A stretch of DNA of 64,000 nt from JACVRW01 sp963728495 (GTDB lineage Bacteria > Actinomycetota > Thermoleophilia > Solirubrobacterales > Thermoleophilaceae). How positions within the stretch are numbered: the stretch's first letter is position 1; every line of letters starts with the position of its first letter. Below the pieces are notes generated by a model that saw nothing but the letters and a program-made list of their open reading frames with translations, did no database searches and was not told the origin of the DNA. Location of the stretch: positions 1 through 64,000 of the forward strand of contig CAVSKI010000011.1 of the NCBI GenBank assembly GCA_963728495.1, given 5' to 3'. Position numbers and translations under genes: made by a program. This document shows, in pieces, positions 24,019 to 31,566 of the stretch.

Positions 24019-24849
24019 ATGAGCGACGGAGAAGCTGAGGCGTTCAAGGCCTACGAGGCCGAGGGCTGGAGCGCGCAGGCCGGGACCTATGGGGGGTTGA
24101 CCGGGGCGATCACCAGTCGTCTCGCGGAGTCACTGCTCGACGCCGCCGGCGTGCGGTCGGATCGGCGGGTGCTAGACGTGGCGACGGGGCCTGGCTACAT
24201 CGCCGAGCGCGCGGCAGCACGGGGGGCGAGGGCCGTGGGCATCGACCTCGCAGAGGGGATGCTGGAGTTGGCGCGGCAAAGAGTGGGTGGTATTGAGCTG
24301 CTGCGCGCGGACGCCGAGGCGCTTCCTTTCGATGACGCGTCGTTCGACGCAGTCGTCGGCGGCTTCGTGATCAACCACCTTCCCCATCCGCAGCGCGCGC
24401 TCGCCGAGGCGGCGCGGGTGCTGGTGTCGGGCGGGGCGGTCGTTTTCTCCGTCTGGGATCGCCCGGAACGGATGCGGGTGATCGGGGTGGTGAAGGAGGC
24501 CATCGAGACCGCGGGCGTAGATCGCGGCGGCGCCGTCCCGGCCGGGGGGCCCGACCCGTACCGCTTCGCGGATGAGGGCAAGTTCCGCGCGCTGCTCGAG
24601 GGAGCCGGCCTGGTCGGCGTGGCTGTAAAGACGCTGGAGCTCACGCACCGCGTCAACGGGACGGAGGAGCTCTTGCGCGGCCTACTCGGGTCGAGCGTAA
24701 GGACAGCGGCCCAGCTACGGGCGCTGGGCCCGGTGGCACGGCGCCGCGCGAGCGCGGCGCTCGAGCGCGCGGTCGAGCCCTACCGCACGAGCGATGGGGC
24801 CTTGGCGCTACCGGTAGCGGCGAAGCTCGCCTCCGGAGCGAAGCGGTGA
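24019..24849 (+). CDS. Class I SAM-dependent methyltransferase
   Basis: 276 residues. SAM-binding motif I is RRVLDVATGPGYIAERAAARGARAVGIDLAEGML (about 50-82), post-I acidic residue in GID, motif II region LPFDDASFDAVVGGFVINHLPHPQRALAEAARVLVSGGAVVFSVWD. The C-terminal half resembles UbiE/arsenite-type methyltransferases acting on small molecules; substrate unknown. Its stop overlaps the next start (24846) by 4 bases. Confidence 0.88.
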   Translation: MSDGEAEAFKAYEAEGWSAQAGTYGGLTGAITSRLAESLLDAAGVRSDRRVLDVATGPGYIAERAAARGARAVGIDLAEGMLELARQRVGGIELLRADAEALPFDDASFDAVVGGFVINHLPHPQRALAEAARVLVSGGAVVFSVWDRPERMRVIGVVKEAIETAGVDRGGAVPAGGPDPYRFADEGKFRALLEGAGLVGVAVKTLELTHRVNGTEELLRGLLGSSVRTAAQLRALGPVARRRASAALERAVEPYRTSDGALALPVAAKLASGAKR

Positions 24850-25502
24850 CTGCGCAGGCGGCGGCCGAAGCCCTACGCGATGCCCTTGCGGGCGGATCTT
24901 ACGACGAGCTCGCCGTGCTCTACGCCGAGCACGCGTCACTCGATGCGAGCCTGTGTGGCGGCCGCCATCGCATCCGAACGCCCACTGCGATCGCGGCGGC
25001 ACTGGCCCGCTGGTGGAGTGGACCGGCCGAGCTCGCGGAGTGGACCGCCGGCGTCCACCCGGCCGGCTTCGAGCTCTGGGCGGAGCGGATCGGCTCCGCG
25101 GGCGCCTCGCGGACACGCCAGTACGCGTGGGTGGACGACGGGCGGATCACGCGTCACTGGATCTACACCGCCCCGCCGCGCACGCCACCCCCCAGCCGGA
25201 GCGGCGGTGGCGGTGTTCACCTCGATCCACAACTCATTGCCGGCCTCGGCGAAGTCGTGGAGCACGAGCCGTTGGTCTCCCGCGGCTGGTCCGGCAACGT
25301 CCTCGAGCGGCTCGTGCTCGCCGACGGCCGCCAGCTGGTGGCGAAGCGGATCGTGCCCGGCTCCAACTGGATATCAGAGCGACGACGGCGAGCCCGAGCA
25401 CCGGGCCGGCCGCCGCGAGAGCTGCCGCGGGCCAGTTCATGGCGTGCTTTTCCCCACCAAGCGCGCCTGCCTCCTGGCGGCCACGAATCGTTCCCTGCGT
25501 GA
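24846..25502 (+). CDS. SnoaL-like domain fused to a truncated phosphotransferase N-terminus
   Basis: From GTG 24846 the first 105 residues form a SnoaL/NTF2-like domain (AAEALRDALAGGSYDELAVLYAEHASLDASLCGGRHRIRTPTAIAAALARWW ... YAWVDDGRITRHWIYT). Residues about 125-177 read like the start of an aminoglycoside/choline-type kinase (GLGEVVEHEPLVSRGWSGNVLERLVLADGRQLVAKRIVPGSNW). After NW the frame turns Arg/Pro-rich because it enters, antisense, the DUF202 gene. The kinase body is gone, so the protein is truncated at a rearrangement junction near 25370. Confidence 0.6.
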   Translation: MTAQAAAEALRDALAGGSYDELAVLYAEHASLDASLCGGRHRIRTPTAIAAALARWWSGPAELAEWTAGVHPAGFELWAERIGSAGASRTRQYAWVDDGRITRHWIYTAPPRTPPPSRSGGGGVHLDPQLIAGLGEVVEHEPLVSRGWSGNVLERLVLADGRQLVAKRIVPGSNWISERRRRARAPGRPPRELPRASSWRAFPHQARLPPGGHESFPA

Positions 25503-25707
25503 AGAGTGCAATCCCATAGAGCGCGAAGCCGACACCGACGAGAACGTAAGGCCAGGTTGACCCGGACTTCTGCAGCTCGGGCGCCAAGCGTCCGATCCCG
25601 ACGGCGACCGCGAGAGCCGCGAGCCCTGTGCGCCACCAGGCAAGCTCGGTCCGCTCACCCGCCAAGAGAGTCCTGCGAGTTGCTTGTTCGTCCTCGTTTA
25701 AGTTCAC
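25234..25707 (-). CDS. DUF202 membrane protein, 3' end displaced
   Basis: From GTG 25707: NLNEDEQATRRTLLAGERTELAWWRTGLAALAVAVGIGRLAPEL, then YVLVGVGFALYGIALFTQGTIRGR and AALAAAGPVLGLAVVALISSW. This is the DUF202/YidH three-helix arrangement including the TLLAxERTxLAWxRT signature. The frame continues past the third helix for about 45 Arg-rich residues into the antisense of the phosphotransferase fragment, so the native stop appears to have been lost at the same junction near 25370. Confidence 0.72.
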   Translation of the reverse strand: MNLNEDEQATRRTLLAGERTELAWWRTGLAALAVAVGIGRLAPELQKSGSTWPYVLVGVGFALYGIALFTQGTIRGRQEAGALGGEKHAMNWPAAALAAAGPVLGLAVVALISSWSRARSASPPAGGRRRARAARGRCRTSRGRPTARAPRLRRGRQ

Positions 25708-25865
25708 GGTCGCGTCCTCGATTGGCCGTAGGCGCTTGACCCTAATCGAGCGGGCGCCCAGCGATCTGGAGGCAATCGCGGCGGACGTGGGGGCGCGCTG
25801 TTCCGAGACAGGGGCTGGCTCGACCGGCCTACCACGATCCGCCCTCCTCAGCTGGCCGGTCGCGG

Positions 25866-26021
25866 CGCCGACGGGCACGCGCGGAGCAACTCGGCTCGCA
25901 AGCCGGTGTCGCGCTCGGTCTCGATCCGAGCGTCGCCACCGGCACCCTGTACCAGTCGGAGGGAAGTGGATCCTCCGCGGTGCCCGCGCTGTTGACCCAA
26001 TATCTAGCCATGATGATCTAG
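25866..26021 (+). pseudogene. C-terminal fragment of an unidentified protein
   Basis: An open frame ending at TAG 26019 reads AEQLGSQAGVALGLDPSVATGTLYQSEGSGSSAVPALLTQYLAMMI. The composition is that of a real protein end, but no start exists and I cannot assign it. The rest of 25708-26017 holds nothing recognisable. Its last bases touch the convergent Mrr_N-like gene. Confidence 0.3.
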
Positions 26022-26272
26022 TCGACCACGCTGCCCGGGAGGGTCCACCAGTCCCTTCGAGGAAGCTCAATCAGGCCCGCGTCTTTGGCGAGCGTCAGCG
26101 CATGATTGAGCTCGTACTCAAGTTTGGTCCGGTAGTACTTGTCGACAGCAGGCGAAGGAATGGCCCTCTGGCGCTCGGTGAAGTTGCCGATCTCGAGAGC
26201 CTTGGCCACCACCTGCTGACGGGTTCCGGCGCCCCCCAATGCCCGAAGAGCCTCGGGGTGGAGATCCGCCAA
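26018..26272 (-). CDS. Mrr_N-like winged-helix domain, truncated
   Basis: 84 residues from TTG 26272: PEALRALGGAGTRQQVVAKALEIGNFTERQRAIPSPAVDKYYRTKLEYELNHALTLAKDAGLIELPRRDWWTLPG. This matches the N-terminal winged-helix of Mrr-type restriction proteins (ALxxLGG.....I...........FxYR...A...LKxAGLIExxRRGxWxLT). The Mrr nuclease domain that normally follows is absent: the frame stops after the wing. It is either a remnant or a stand-alone DNA-binding module. Confidence 0.5.
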   Translation of the reverse strand: MADLHPEALRALGGAGTRQQVVAKALEIGNFTERQRAIPSPAVDKYYRTKLEYELNHALTLAKDAGLIELPRRDWWTLPGSVVD

Positions 26273-26490
26273 CTTGAGGCGCGAGGGCGGACAAACATCG
26301 GCCGGCCCGAGTCGAGGGTGATCGCGGCGAAATTACGAGGAAGAGCGGCGCGAAGAAGATCAGCATGACCGCGGCGACTTACCTCCAAGCAACACCCCTC
26401 GACGCCGGTGCCGGGCCGATCAAACGACGAGGCGTCTGCGTCCCCATCTATCCGCGCACGTGGGCCTCGAACGCGCCGGTGGTCTCGACG

Positions 26491-27126
26491 CTATCCGAGC
26501 GCGCGATTGATGTTCAGGCGTTTGCCTGAGGCGGTCTTGCCTTTCAGGGCCTTGAGCTTGTCCCCCCGCTTGCGCAGGCGGGAGCTGATGTCGCCGATGT
26601 CCCAGGAGGAATGCTCTTGGCGCAGCATCGCCGCGGCGGCGGCGACGTACGGCGTCGCCATGCTGGTGCCTGACATGTAGGCGTAGTCGGACTTCAAGAA
26701 CGTGGACGCGATCCGGTCGCCAGGCGCGGCGAGGTCGACGGACTGGGCGCCGAAGTTGGAGAACGACGCGAGCTTGTCCTTGCTGTTGGTGGCGGCGACG
26801 GAGAAGACGTTGCTGTCTGGGTAGGCGGCGGGGAAGAGAGGCTTCTTGTCGGCGTTGACGCTGTCATTGCCCGCGGCGGCCACCAGCAGCACGCCCTTGC
26901 TCTTCGCCCTTTCGATCGCGTCGCGGACGATCTCTGAATCGGTGGGCCCGCCGAAGGAGGCGTTAATGACCCTCGCCCCGGCGCTGATCGCGTAGTCGAT
27001 GCCGGCGACCTCCGCCGACAAGGTGCCGCGGCCGTCGGCATCGAGCACACGAACCGAGACTATCTTCACGCCCCAGCACAGGCCGGCTATGCCGCGGTCG
27101 TTCTTAGGCTTCCGCTTTGGCGCCAC
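26491..27126 (-). CDS. N-terminally truncated subtilisin-family (S8) protein
   Basis: 211 residues from GTG 27126, which has a good AAGGAG site 6 bases upstream. The sequence covers only the second half of an S8 domain: GIAGLCWGVKIVSVRVLD, oxyanion Asn in LLVAAAGND, and the nucleophile Ser in YMSGTSMATPYVAAAAAML. The catalytic Asp (DTG) and His (HGTH) segments and any signal peptide are missing, so it cannot be an active protease alone. The 5' leader resembles that of the collagen-like gene at 31377, hinting at a promoter and start acquired by recombination. Confidence 0.7.
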   Translation of the reverse strand: MAPKRKPKNDRGIAGLCWGVKIVSVRVLDADGRGTLSAEVAGIDYAISAGARVINASFGGPTDSEIVRDAIERAKSKGVLLVAAAGNDSVNADKKPLFPAAYPDSNVFSVAATNSKDKLASFSNFGAQSVDLAAPGDRIASTFLKSDYAYMSGTSMATPYVAAAAAMLRQEHSSWDIGDISSRLRKRGDKLKALKGKTASGKRLNINRALG

Positions 27127-27275
27127 TACTAGCTCCTTCCGTGGATAGCAGCACTGTACGTAAAAGGCTGAGGAGTTCAGGCCTTCGCAACGAAGCCGTG
27201 GCTGTGGCCCGCCCACGCAGAACGGCCCGCCCAAGCGAAGGCGGAAATGGTCGCCGCTGCGCGAGAGCTAAGCGA

Positions 27276-27440
27276 CGGGCGAGGATCCACGAGCGGCGAC
27301 TAGAGGTTCAGCGGCTTCTTTTGCGGTGGCGGGCGCGACAGGGGCGGTCTTAGGCCGCCCCGGCCCCCGCCGAACCCCCCGATCGCTCCTGCGACATCGC
27401 CCACCCAATTGTTGCTATCGCTTTTCGTACAAAGCGATAG
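27276..27440 (+). repeat. Dispersed noncoding repeat, copy A
   Basis: Contains the family core TTCAGCGGCTTCTT...GGTGGCGGGCGCGACAGGGGCGG, the CCGGCCCCCGCCGAAC block, and ends in a perfect 10-bp hairpin CTATCGCTTT-TCGTAC-AAAGCGATAG at 27415-27440. It lacks the 5' part seen in copies B and C. Located between the S8 remnant and the BASS transporter. Confidence 0.7.
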
Positions 27441-27530
27441 TCGGCGCGCCGCAGCGCCGCGGGCTACCGCTTCTGCCTCGATGTGGTAGCGGCAGCTGGC
27501 CTGGGTCGGCGACGACGGGTGGATCACTCG

Positions 27531-28454
27531 TCACGTCGAAGCTGGCTGGTCGGTAGTTGCGTGGGTGTCCGATGGTGAAGCAGCGCGCCTCCACATCAGG
27601 ACGAATAGTAGAACGGTCGTGATGCCGATTGTGTTGAGGATCGTGATCGACACCGTGACCAGCGGGTCGGCTGCAAAGGGATAAATCATCATCAGGAGCA
27701 TCGGAGCGATGTTGCGTACCGCCGTGGTCGCCTCGATCGCATGCCTGACTCCCACGTCTTTGACTCGAAGACTGGAAACGAGAAGGTAGCCACACCCGAG
27801 GCCGATGAATGGGCCGGCTAGGGCCGCGATGTAGCTCTCGGTGCCCCAGGTCTGCTCGAACAGATCCCAATACGCAACCAGCGTGAAGTTGAGATTAAAG
27901 AGCAGACACAGGATTGCAATCCGGACCGCCCACTGTGCCAATGGCGGCGTCAGGTCGGGCCACCAGACCCTGAAGCCGCAGCCGAGCACCAGCGGCAGGA
28001 GCAGGAAGAGCAGCAGCGGCCAAGCAACATCCCAGGCAGAGGTCTTGAGTTGCGCGTCAACCGCATCGATGGCGAGGGGCAACCCTACCGGGAGGGCGAT
28101 AATCGTCGCGACAGTCAGGAGTACTAAAAGCGTGGTGGATGTGCCGACATCCGCCTTCGCTAACCGGGCGAGGAGGGGAGCGAAAGGCATACCTGCACAC
28201 AGGGCTGCGACACAGAACCCGACCTTGATCTCTCCAGGAATGGACGAGGCTATCGTCAGCAAATAGCCGATGAACAGGAGCGGGATGATGACGAAATTGA
28301 TCACCAACGCCCACACGGCAATCTTCCAAGTGGCAAAGGCTTCTGCCAGCAGCTTGCCGACCGAAAGCCTGAGGCCCAACCCGAACGAGTTCAATATCAC
28401 GAAGAGCACCCCAAACCCGTTGATCAGGACGCTCTGACTGGACTGCGTTGTCAT
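27531..28454 (-). CDS. BASS-family (bile acid:Na+ symporter-like) transporter
   Basis: 307 residues with about nine hydrophobic helices, including ILNSFGLGLRLSVGKL, VGFCVAALCAGMPFAPLLARLAKAD and HAIEATTAVRNIAPMLLMMIY, the conserved segments of the BASS/SBF fold. It would import an organic anion (bile-acid-like, pantoate, pyruvate or similar) with sodium. Base composition is visibly less GC-rich than the neighbours, with many A/T third positions, which suggests recent transfer. Flanked by repeat copies A and B. Confidence 0.82.
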   Translation of the reverse strand: MTTQSSQSVLINGFGVLFVILNSFGLGLRLSVGKLLAEAFATWKIAVWALVINFVIIPLLFIGYLLTIASSIPGEIKVGFCVAALCAGMPFAPLLARLAKADVGTSTTLLVLLTVATIIALPVGLPLAIDAVDAQLKTSAWDVAWPLLLFLLLPLVLGCGFRVWWPDLTPPLAQWAVRIAILCLLFNLNFTLVAYWDLFEQTWGTESYIAALAGPFIGLGCGYLLVSSLRVKDVGVRHAIEATTAVRNIAPMLLMMIYPFAADPLVTVSITILNTIGITTVLLFVLMWRRAASPSDTHATTDQPAST

Positions 28455-28816
28455 ATCGCTCCCCTCTCACGAGCAGCGATCCGACAGCGGTGAGCACCGG
28501 GCCGATTGCGAGTGTCCCTCCAGTCGGGTGTGCAATCAATGGCGGTCATCGGCGCGATCAAGGACGGGGCCGATAGAACCTATGCCGACGCGCACAGAGC
28601 GCTCATCATCCGAATGGGGTGATCGTCGCTGGGGCCGGGGTAGGTGCGGGCGGCGAGATCACCCGTTCGGGCGTGATGTGCGGCCGAGGCCGCGAGGGGG
28701 CAGTAGCGGCGCTGAGCGCTCCCAGGGCACTCCGACGTCCTGCGGGAACGTCTGAGCGCGCTCTATCGCCTTCGCCTGACAGCGCGAGTCCGGACTGCTC
28801 AGAGCGGACTACTGGT
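28455..28816. other. Intergenic stretch upstream of the transporter
   Basis: No gene recognised on either strand. It includes the promoter-side leader of the BASS gene (GAGGGGAG before ATG 28454) and ends at repeat copy B. Confidence 0.35.
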
Positions 28817-29045
28817 TTCCATGCAAAGCAACAGTCCGCCAGCGCCCTCCGAAAATAGTGCCTGGAAAGCCGGAGGGCGACGATCCCCCGCGCCGCGACT
28901 TCAGCCGTTCAGCGGCTTCTTCTTGCCGTGGCGGGCGCGACAGGGGCGGCTTCAGGGGTGCCCCGGCCCCCGCCGAACTAGCCGACCGCTCCAACGCCCA
29001 GTATCCCGCTATCGCTTTTCATCCATCTCGAAAGAGAGGTCCGCG
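28817..29045 (+). repeat. Dispersed noncoding repeat, copy B
   Basis: Starts TTTCCATGCAAAGCAACA, then CTGGAAAGCCGGAGGGCGACGATCCCC, CAGCGGCTTCTTCTTGCCG, GCGGGCGCGACAGGGGCGG, GCCCCGGCCCCCGCCGAACTAGCC, and CTATCGCTTTTCATCC. It aligns block by block with copy C and, from the middle on, with copy A. The terminal hairpin is imperfect here. Confidence 0.7.
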
Positions 29046-29213
29046 ACGGGCCGAAAGTCCGGGCAAGACATCTGCTCCCGCCCGCGATACCAGCGCGGGC
29101 AGGTCGCCTTCCACTTGTCCAGCGGCACGCGCTAGGACGTCGGGAGTCACGCCACGAGACTGCGTTCGCTCGCACGCCACCCAAGCTGTTGAAACAACTC
29201 ACGTAGACACCCG

Positions 29214-29663
29214 TTAGGGGTGGCGCGAGATCCGAAAGATGGGGTGCAGCGGCGCGATGCGGCGCAGGTCCTCGTCCGGCGCATCGGCGCCGACACCCTG
29301 AAAGAACGCGCCGACCTCCCAGGCCCACTTCTTCAGATACGCGCGTAGAAGCGGCAGCTTCTCGTCGTCGGCAAGTTCGGTGGCGGTGAACTCTTCCGTT
29401 CTACGACCCTTGCGCAAGCGCCCCTCACCACTCGCCCGTAAGTTGCGCACCCACTGCGTCTCACCACGCGGCGCCACGATGTAACGGCCGCCGTCGAACC
29501 CAAGCGGATTGACCGGCGTGCGCCGCCACTCGCCGCTCTTCCGGCCACGCACCTCGAGGACACGGGAACCCACGAGGCTGACGCCGAGGCGGGTCAGTCC
29601 AGCGACGATCGGGTTGAAAACGTTCTTGGTGAACCATCCGGGGCGCTGGTAGTCGGTCGCCAT
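29214..29663 (-). CDS. Deazaflavin (F420)-dependent nitroreductase-family protein
   Basis: 149 residues: NVFNPIVAGLTRLGVSLVGSRVLEVRGRKSGEWRRTPVNPLGFDGGRYIVAPRGETQWVRNLRASGEGRLRKGRRTEEF, the DUF385/Ddn split-barrel signature (VRGRKSGxxRxTPV; VAxxGxxxWxxNLRA). These enzymes use F420H2 to reduce nitro compounds or quinones. Complete and probably functional. It sits alone between repeat copies B and C. Confidence 0.85.
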   Translation of the reverse strand: MATDYQRPGWFTKNVFNPIVAGLTRLGVSLVGSRVLEVRGRKSGEWRRTPVNPLGFDGGRYIVAPRGETQWVRNLRASGEGRLRKGRRTEEFTATELADDEKLPLLRAYLKKWAWEVGAFFQGVGADAPDEDLRRIAPLHPIFRISRHP

Positions 29664-29833
29664 TGGCTCATATTGTGAGCAACCAGGAGCAGGCCGGCAA
29701 GTTGCGTACTGACCTGCGCTGATCGAGCGCACGCACTGCCGCTCGCCGAACAGGCTTTGGGCGGGCCTCGGCGAACGCGCTTCGCGCAAACGCAGCGGCG
29801 TGGTCACCAGATCCACGCTTGCGTTCTCCGCTC

Positions 29834-30080
29834 CTTTCATGCAAAGGGACACGCGGGCACCGACGTCCTTGATTGGACCCTGGAAAGCAGGAGGGGGCGA
29901 AGATCCCCGCGCCGCCACGTATGCCGCTAGCGGCTTCTTGCTTGCCGTGGCGGGCTGCGGGGAACGGCCTACCGGGTCGCCACCCCCCGCCCGCCGCCGA
30001 ACTAGCCTGGGACCGCTCCTTCGAGCTCGGCCGCCTCAGCACCCCCTATCGCTTTTCGTCCAAAGCAGGAGTCCGGAGTC
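29834..30080 (+). repeat. Dispersed noncoding repeat, copy C
   Basis: The longest copy: CTTTCATGCAAAGGGACACG, CCTGGAAAGCAGGAGGGGGCGAAGATCCCC, GCTAGCGGCTTCTTGCTTGCCG, CCGCCGCCGAACTAGCC, GACCGCTCCTTCGAGC and CCCTATCGCTTTTCGTCC-AAAGC. It aligns over its whole length with copy B. Confidence 0.7.
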
Positions 30081-30169
30081 GGCGCCGGACCGGGTGCTGC
30101 TTCCACGTGGAAGCAGAAGGCCGTTCCGCATGGAAGCGGAGGCTGTCGGCGCCTGTAGCTTTCGCCGAC

Positions 30170-30460
30170 CTACGGGACGGTACTCACGTCCGTCAGGACC
30201 CGGGCGGTGGGCGTGCCGCCGAGCGCCGGTGAGGCCTCCGCCGAGGCCCACACCCTCGTTTCCAGGAAGCCCTTGAACGCGGCCGCTTCCTCCACGCTGT
30301 CGAAGTCCAACGTGATGTAGATGTACTTGTCGTCGTCGACGGGCTGGCGCACGCTCTGCGCGCGTACCCCGGCCTTCCTCCGGGCCTCGTCGAACCTTGT
30401 GAAGGCACCCAGCCAAGTCTGCAGGTCAGTGATCGGATGCTCGATGTGCAAGGTGGCCAT
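30170..30460 (-). CDS. Small dimeric-barrel-like hypothetical protein
   Basis: 96 residues from ATG 30460, with a GGGGGGAAGAA ribosome site: MATLHIEHPITDLQTWLGAFTRFDEARRKAGVRAQSVRQPVDDDKYIYITLDFDSVEEAAAFKGFLETRVW. Pattern of an alpha/beta ferredoxin-like (ABM/cyclase-like) protein with KYIYITLDFDSVEEAxAF. Function unknown. No partner gene. Confidence 0.72.
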   Translation of the reverse strand: MATLHIEHPITDLQTWLGAFTRFDEARRKAGVRAQSVRQPVDDDKYIYITLDFDSVEEAAAFKGFLETRVWASAEASPALGGTPTARVLTDVSTVP

Positions 30461-30797
30461 TTCTTCCCCCCGTTTTGAACCGCGGAGCGACGATACCCCT
30501 TCTCCAGACGAAGGCCCCAACACCCGCAGTGAGAACGCCGCTCGGATGAGGAGGAGAAGCCTGCGGCCAGAGGCCACTGCTGCAATGCGCGAAAGCAGCA
30601 TCCACGGCGATCCCTGAGGCGCACCTGAGGGGGTCGTTGCACTGCGCGGCTCGCCGGATCAGCATGGGCAGGAACCCACGGCGGTGAGAGCTCGATCAGC
30701 CCGGCGTTCGTCGGCGAGAATCCGGACGCGCCGAAGTTGGAAACAAGAGGGGGAGAGATTCGCCGGACCGGGGCTGGTTGTGGCTCGAAGCCCGCCC
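30461..30797. other. Gap without a supported gene
   Basis: About 340 bases. A segment near 30733-30755 (GTTGGAAACAAGAGGGGG-AGAG) loosely resembles the start of the dispersed repeat, but the similarity is too weak to call. No coding region found. Confidence 0.3.
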
Positions 30798-30828
30798 CCG
30801 GTGGCGGCGCAGCGGCCGCCGCCACCGG
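30798..30828 (-). terminator. Perfect 12-bp hairpin after the collagen-like gene
   Basis: CCGGTGGCGGCG-CAGCGGC-CGCCGCCACCGG, located 37 bases beyond the stop of the minus-strand gene ending at 30865. Strong GC stem without a U-tract. Confidence 0.7.
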
Positions 30829-30864
30829 AAGGCTGCTAGGCGAGGCTACGAGCGAACGCTGACG

Positions 30865-31377
30865 CTATGGCGAGGCGCAGACGACGTACGCCTGAACTGT
30901 GTCGTCGAGCCCTGTAGTTACGTCAATCGCCTCGGCGTCCCAGCTCGTCGGCGTACCCGACGCTTGGGTCGGCGAGCTGTCCCAGAGGACCCCGTCCGCA
31001 CCGGTTGCGATTCCGCCGCCCCCGACTGCCCGCTCTCCGGCCACACACTGGGCCGTCGAGAGCGCGGCCACCTCGGGTCCCACACGGACAGTGACCTTCG
31101 TTGCCCCGGCTGCACCCGCGGGTCCGCGCTCTCCGCGCTCACCTCTCGATCCCGCGGGCCCTCGCGGACCGGCGGGAAGCTGTCCGGGGGCGAAGTCCTT
31201 CGCCAGCAGCGAGCGGTTCTTGACCTTCGGCGAGGTGACGGCGTTCTTCTTCAGTTGCGCGCCCCCTACGCTGTTTCGCGGCAGTGTTGCCGCATACGCC
31301 GTTCCGGTCAGGGCAATGCAGAGGGCCACCAAACCGATGTGGTGCCGCCGGAGGTAGGAAACGAATCCAGCCGCCAT
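30865..31377 (-). CDS. Secreted collagen-like repeat protein
   Basis: 170 residues. An N-terminal signal or anchor (LRRHHIGLVALCIALTGTAYA) is followed by LPRNSVGGAQLKKNAVTSPKVKNRSLLAKDFAPGQLP, a conserved linker of Thermoleophilia surface proteins. Then comes a short Gly-x-y collagen-like stretch (AGPRGPAGSRGERGERGPAG) and a C-terminal beta domain with two Cys. Likely exported and surface associated. AAGGAGC lies before ATG 31377. Its leader shares motifs with that of the S8 remnant at 27126. Confidence 0.82.
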   Translation of the reverse strand: MAAGFVSYLRRHHIGLVALCIALTGTAYAATLPRNSVGGAQLKKNAVTSPKVKNRSLLAKDFAPGQLPAGPRGPAGSRGERGERGPAGAAGATKVTVRVGPEVAALSTAQCVAGERAVGGGGIATGADGVLWDSSPTQASGTPTSWDAEAIDVTTGLDDTVQAYVVCASP

Positions 31378-31566
31378 CGTGTGCTCCTTCCGTCGATGGT
31401 TGACGGGTTCCCCCAAGGCTTGAACGCCGGACGGCTCGAAAGGTTCAGGAGTTAGTCGCGGTTCGACGTTCTGCCACCGACATCGCCCGCCGAACTTCCG
31501 TCTTGCCAGACAGCAGCTCGAGTCCCGTCGCTCAACCTCAAGAACTGCCTGCAATCGCTGTTTGGG

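Noticed and set aside
30733..30830. A fifth copy of the dispersed repeat
   Set aside because: Only a short loose match (GGAAACAAGAGGGGG) is visible; the other blocks are missing, and the hairpin there is better explained as a terminator.
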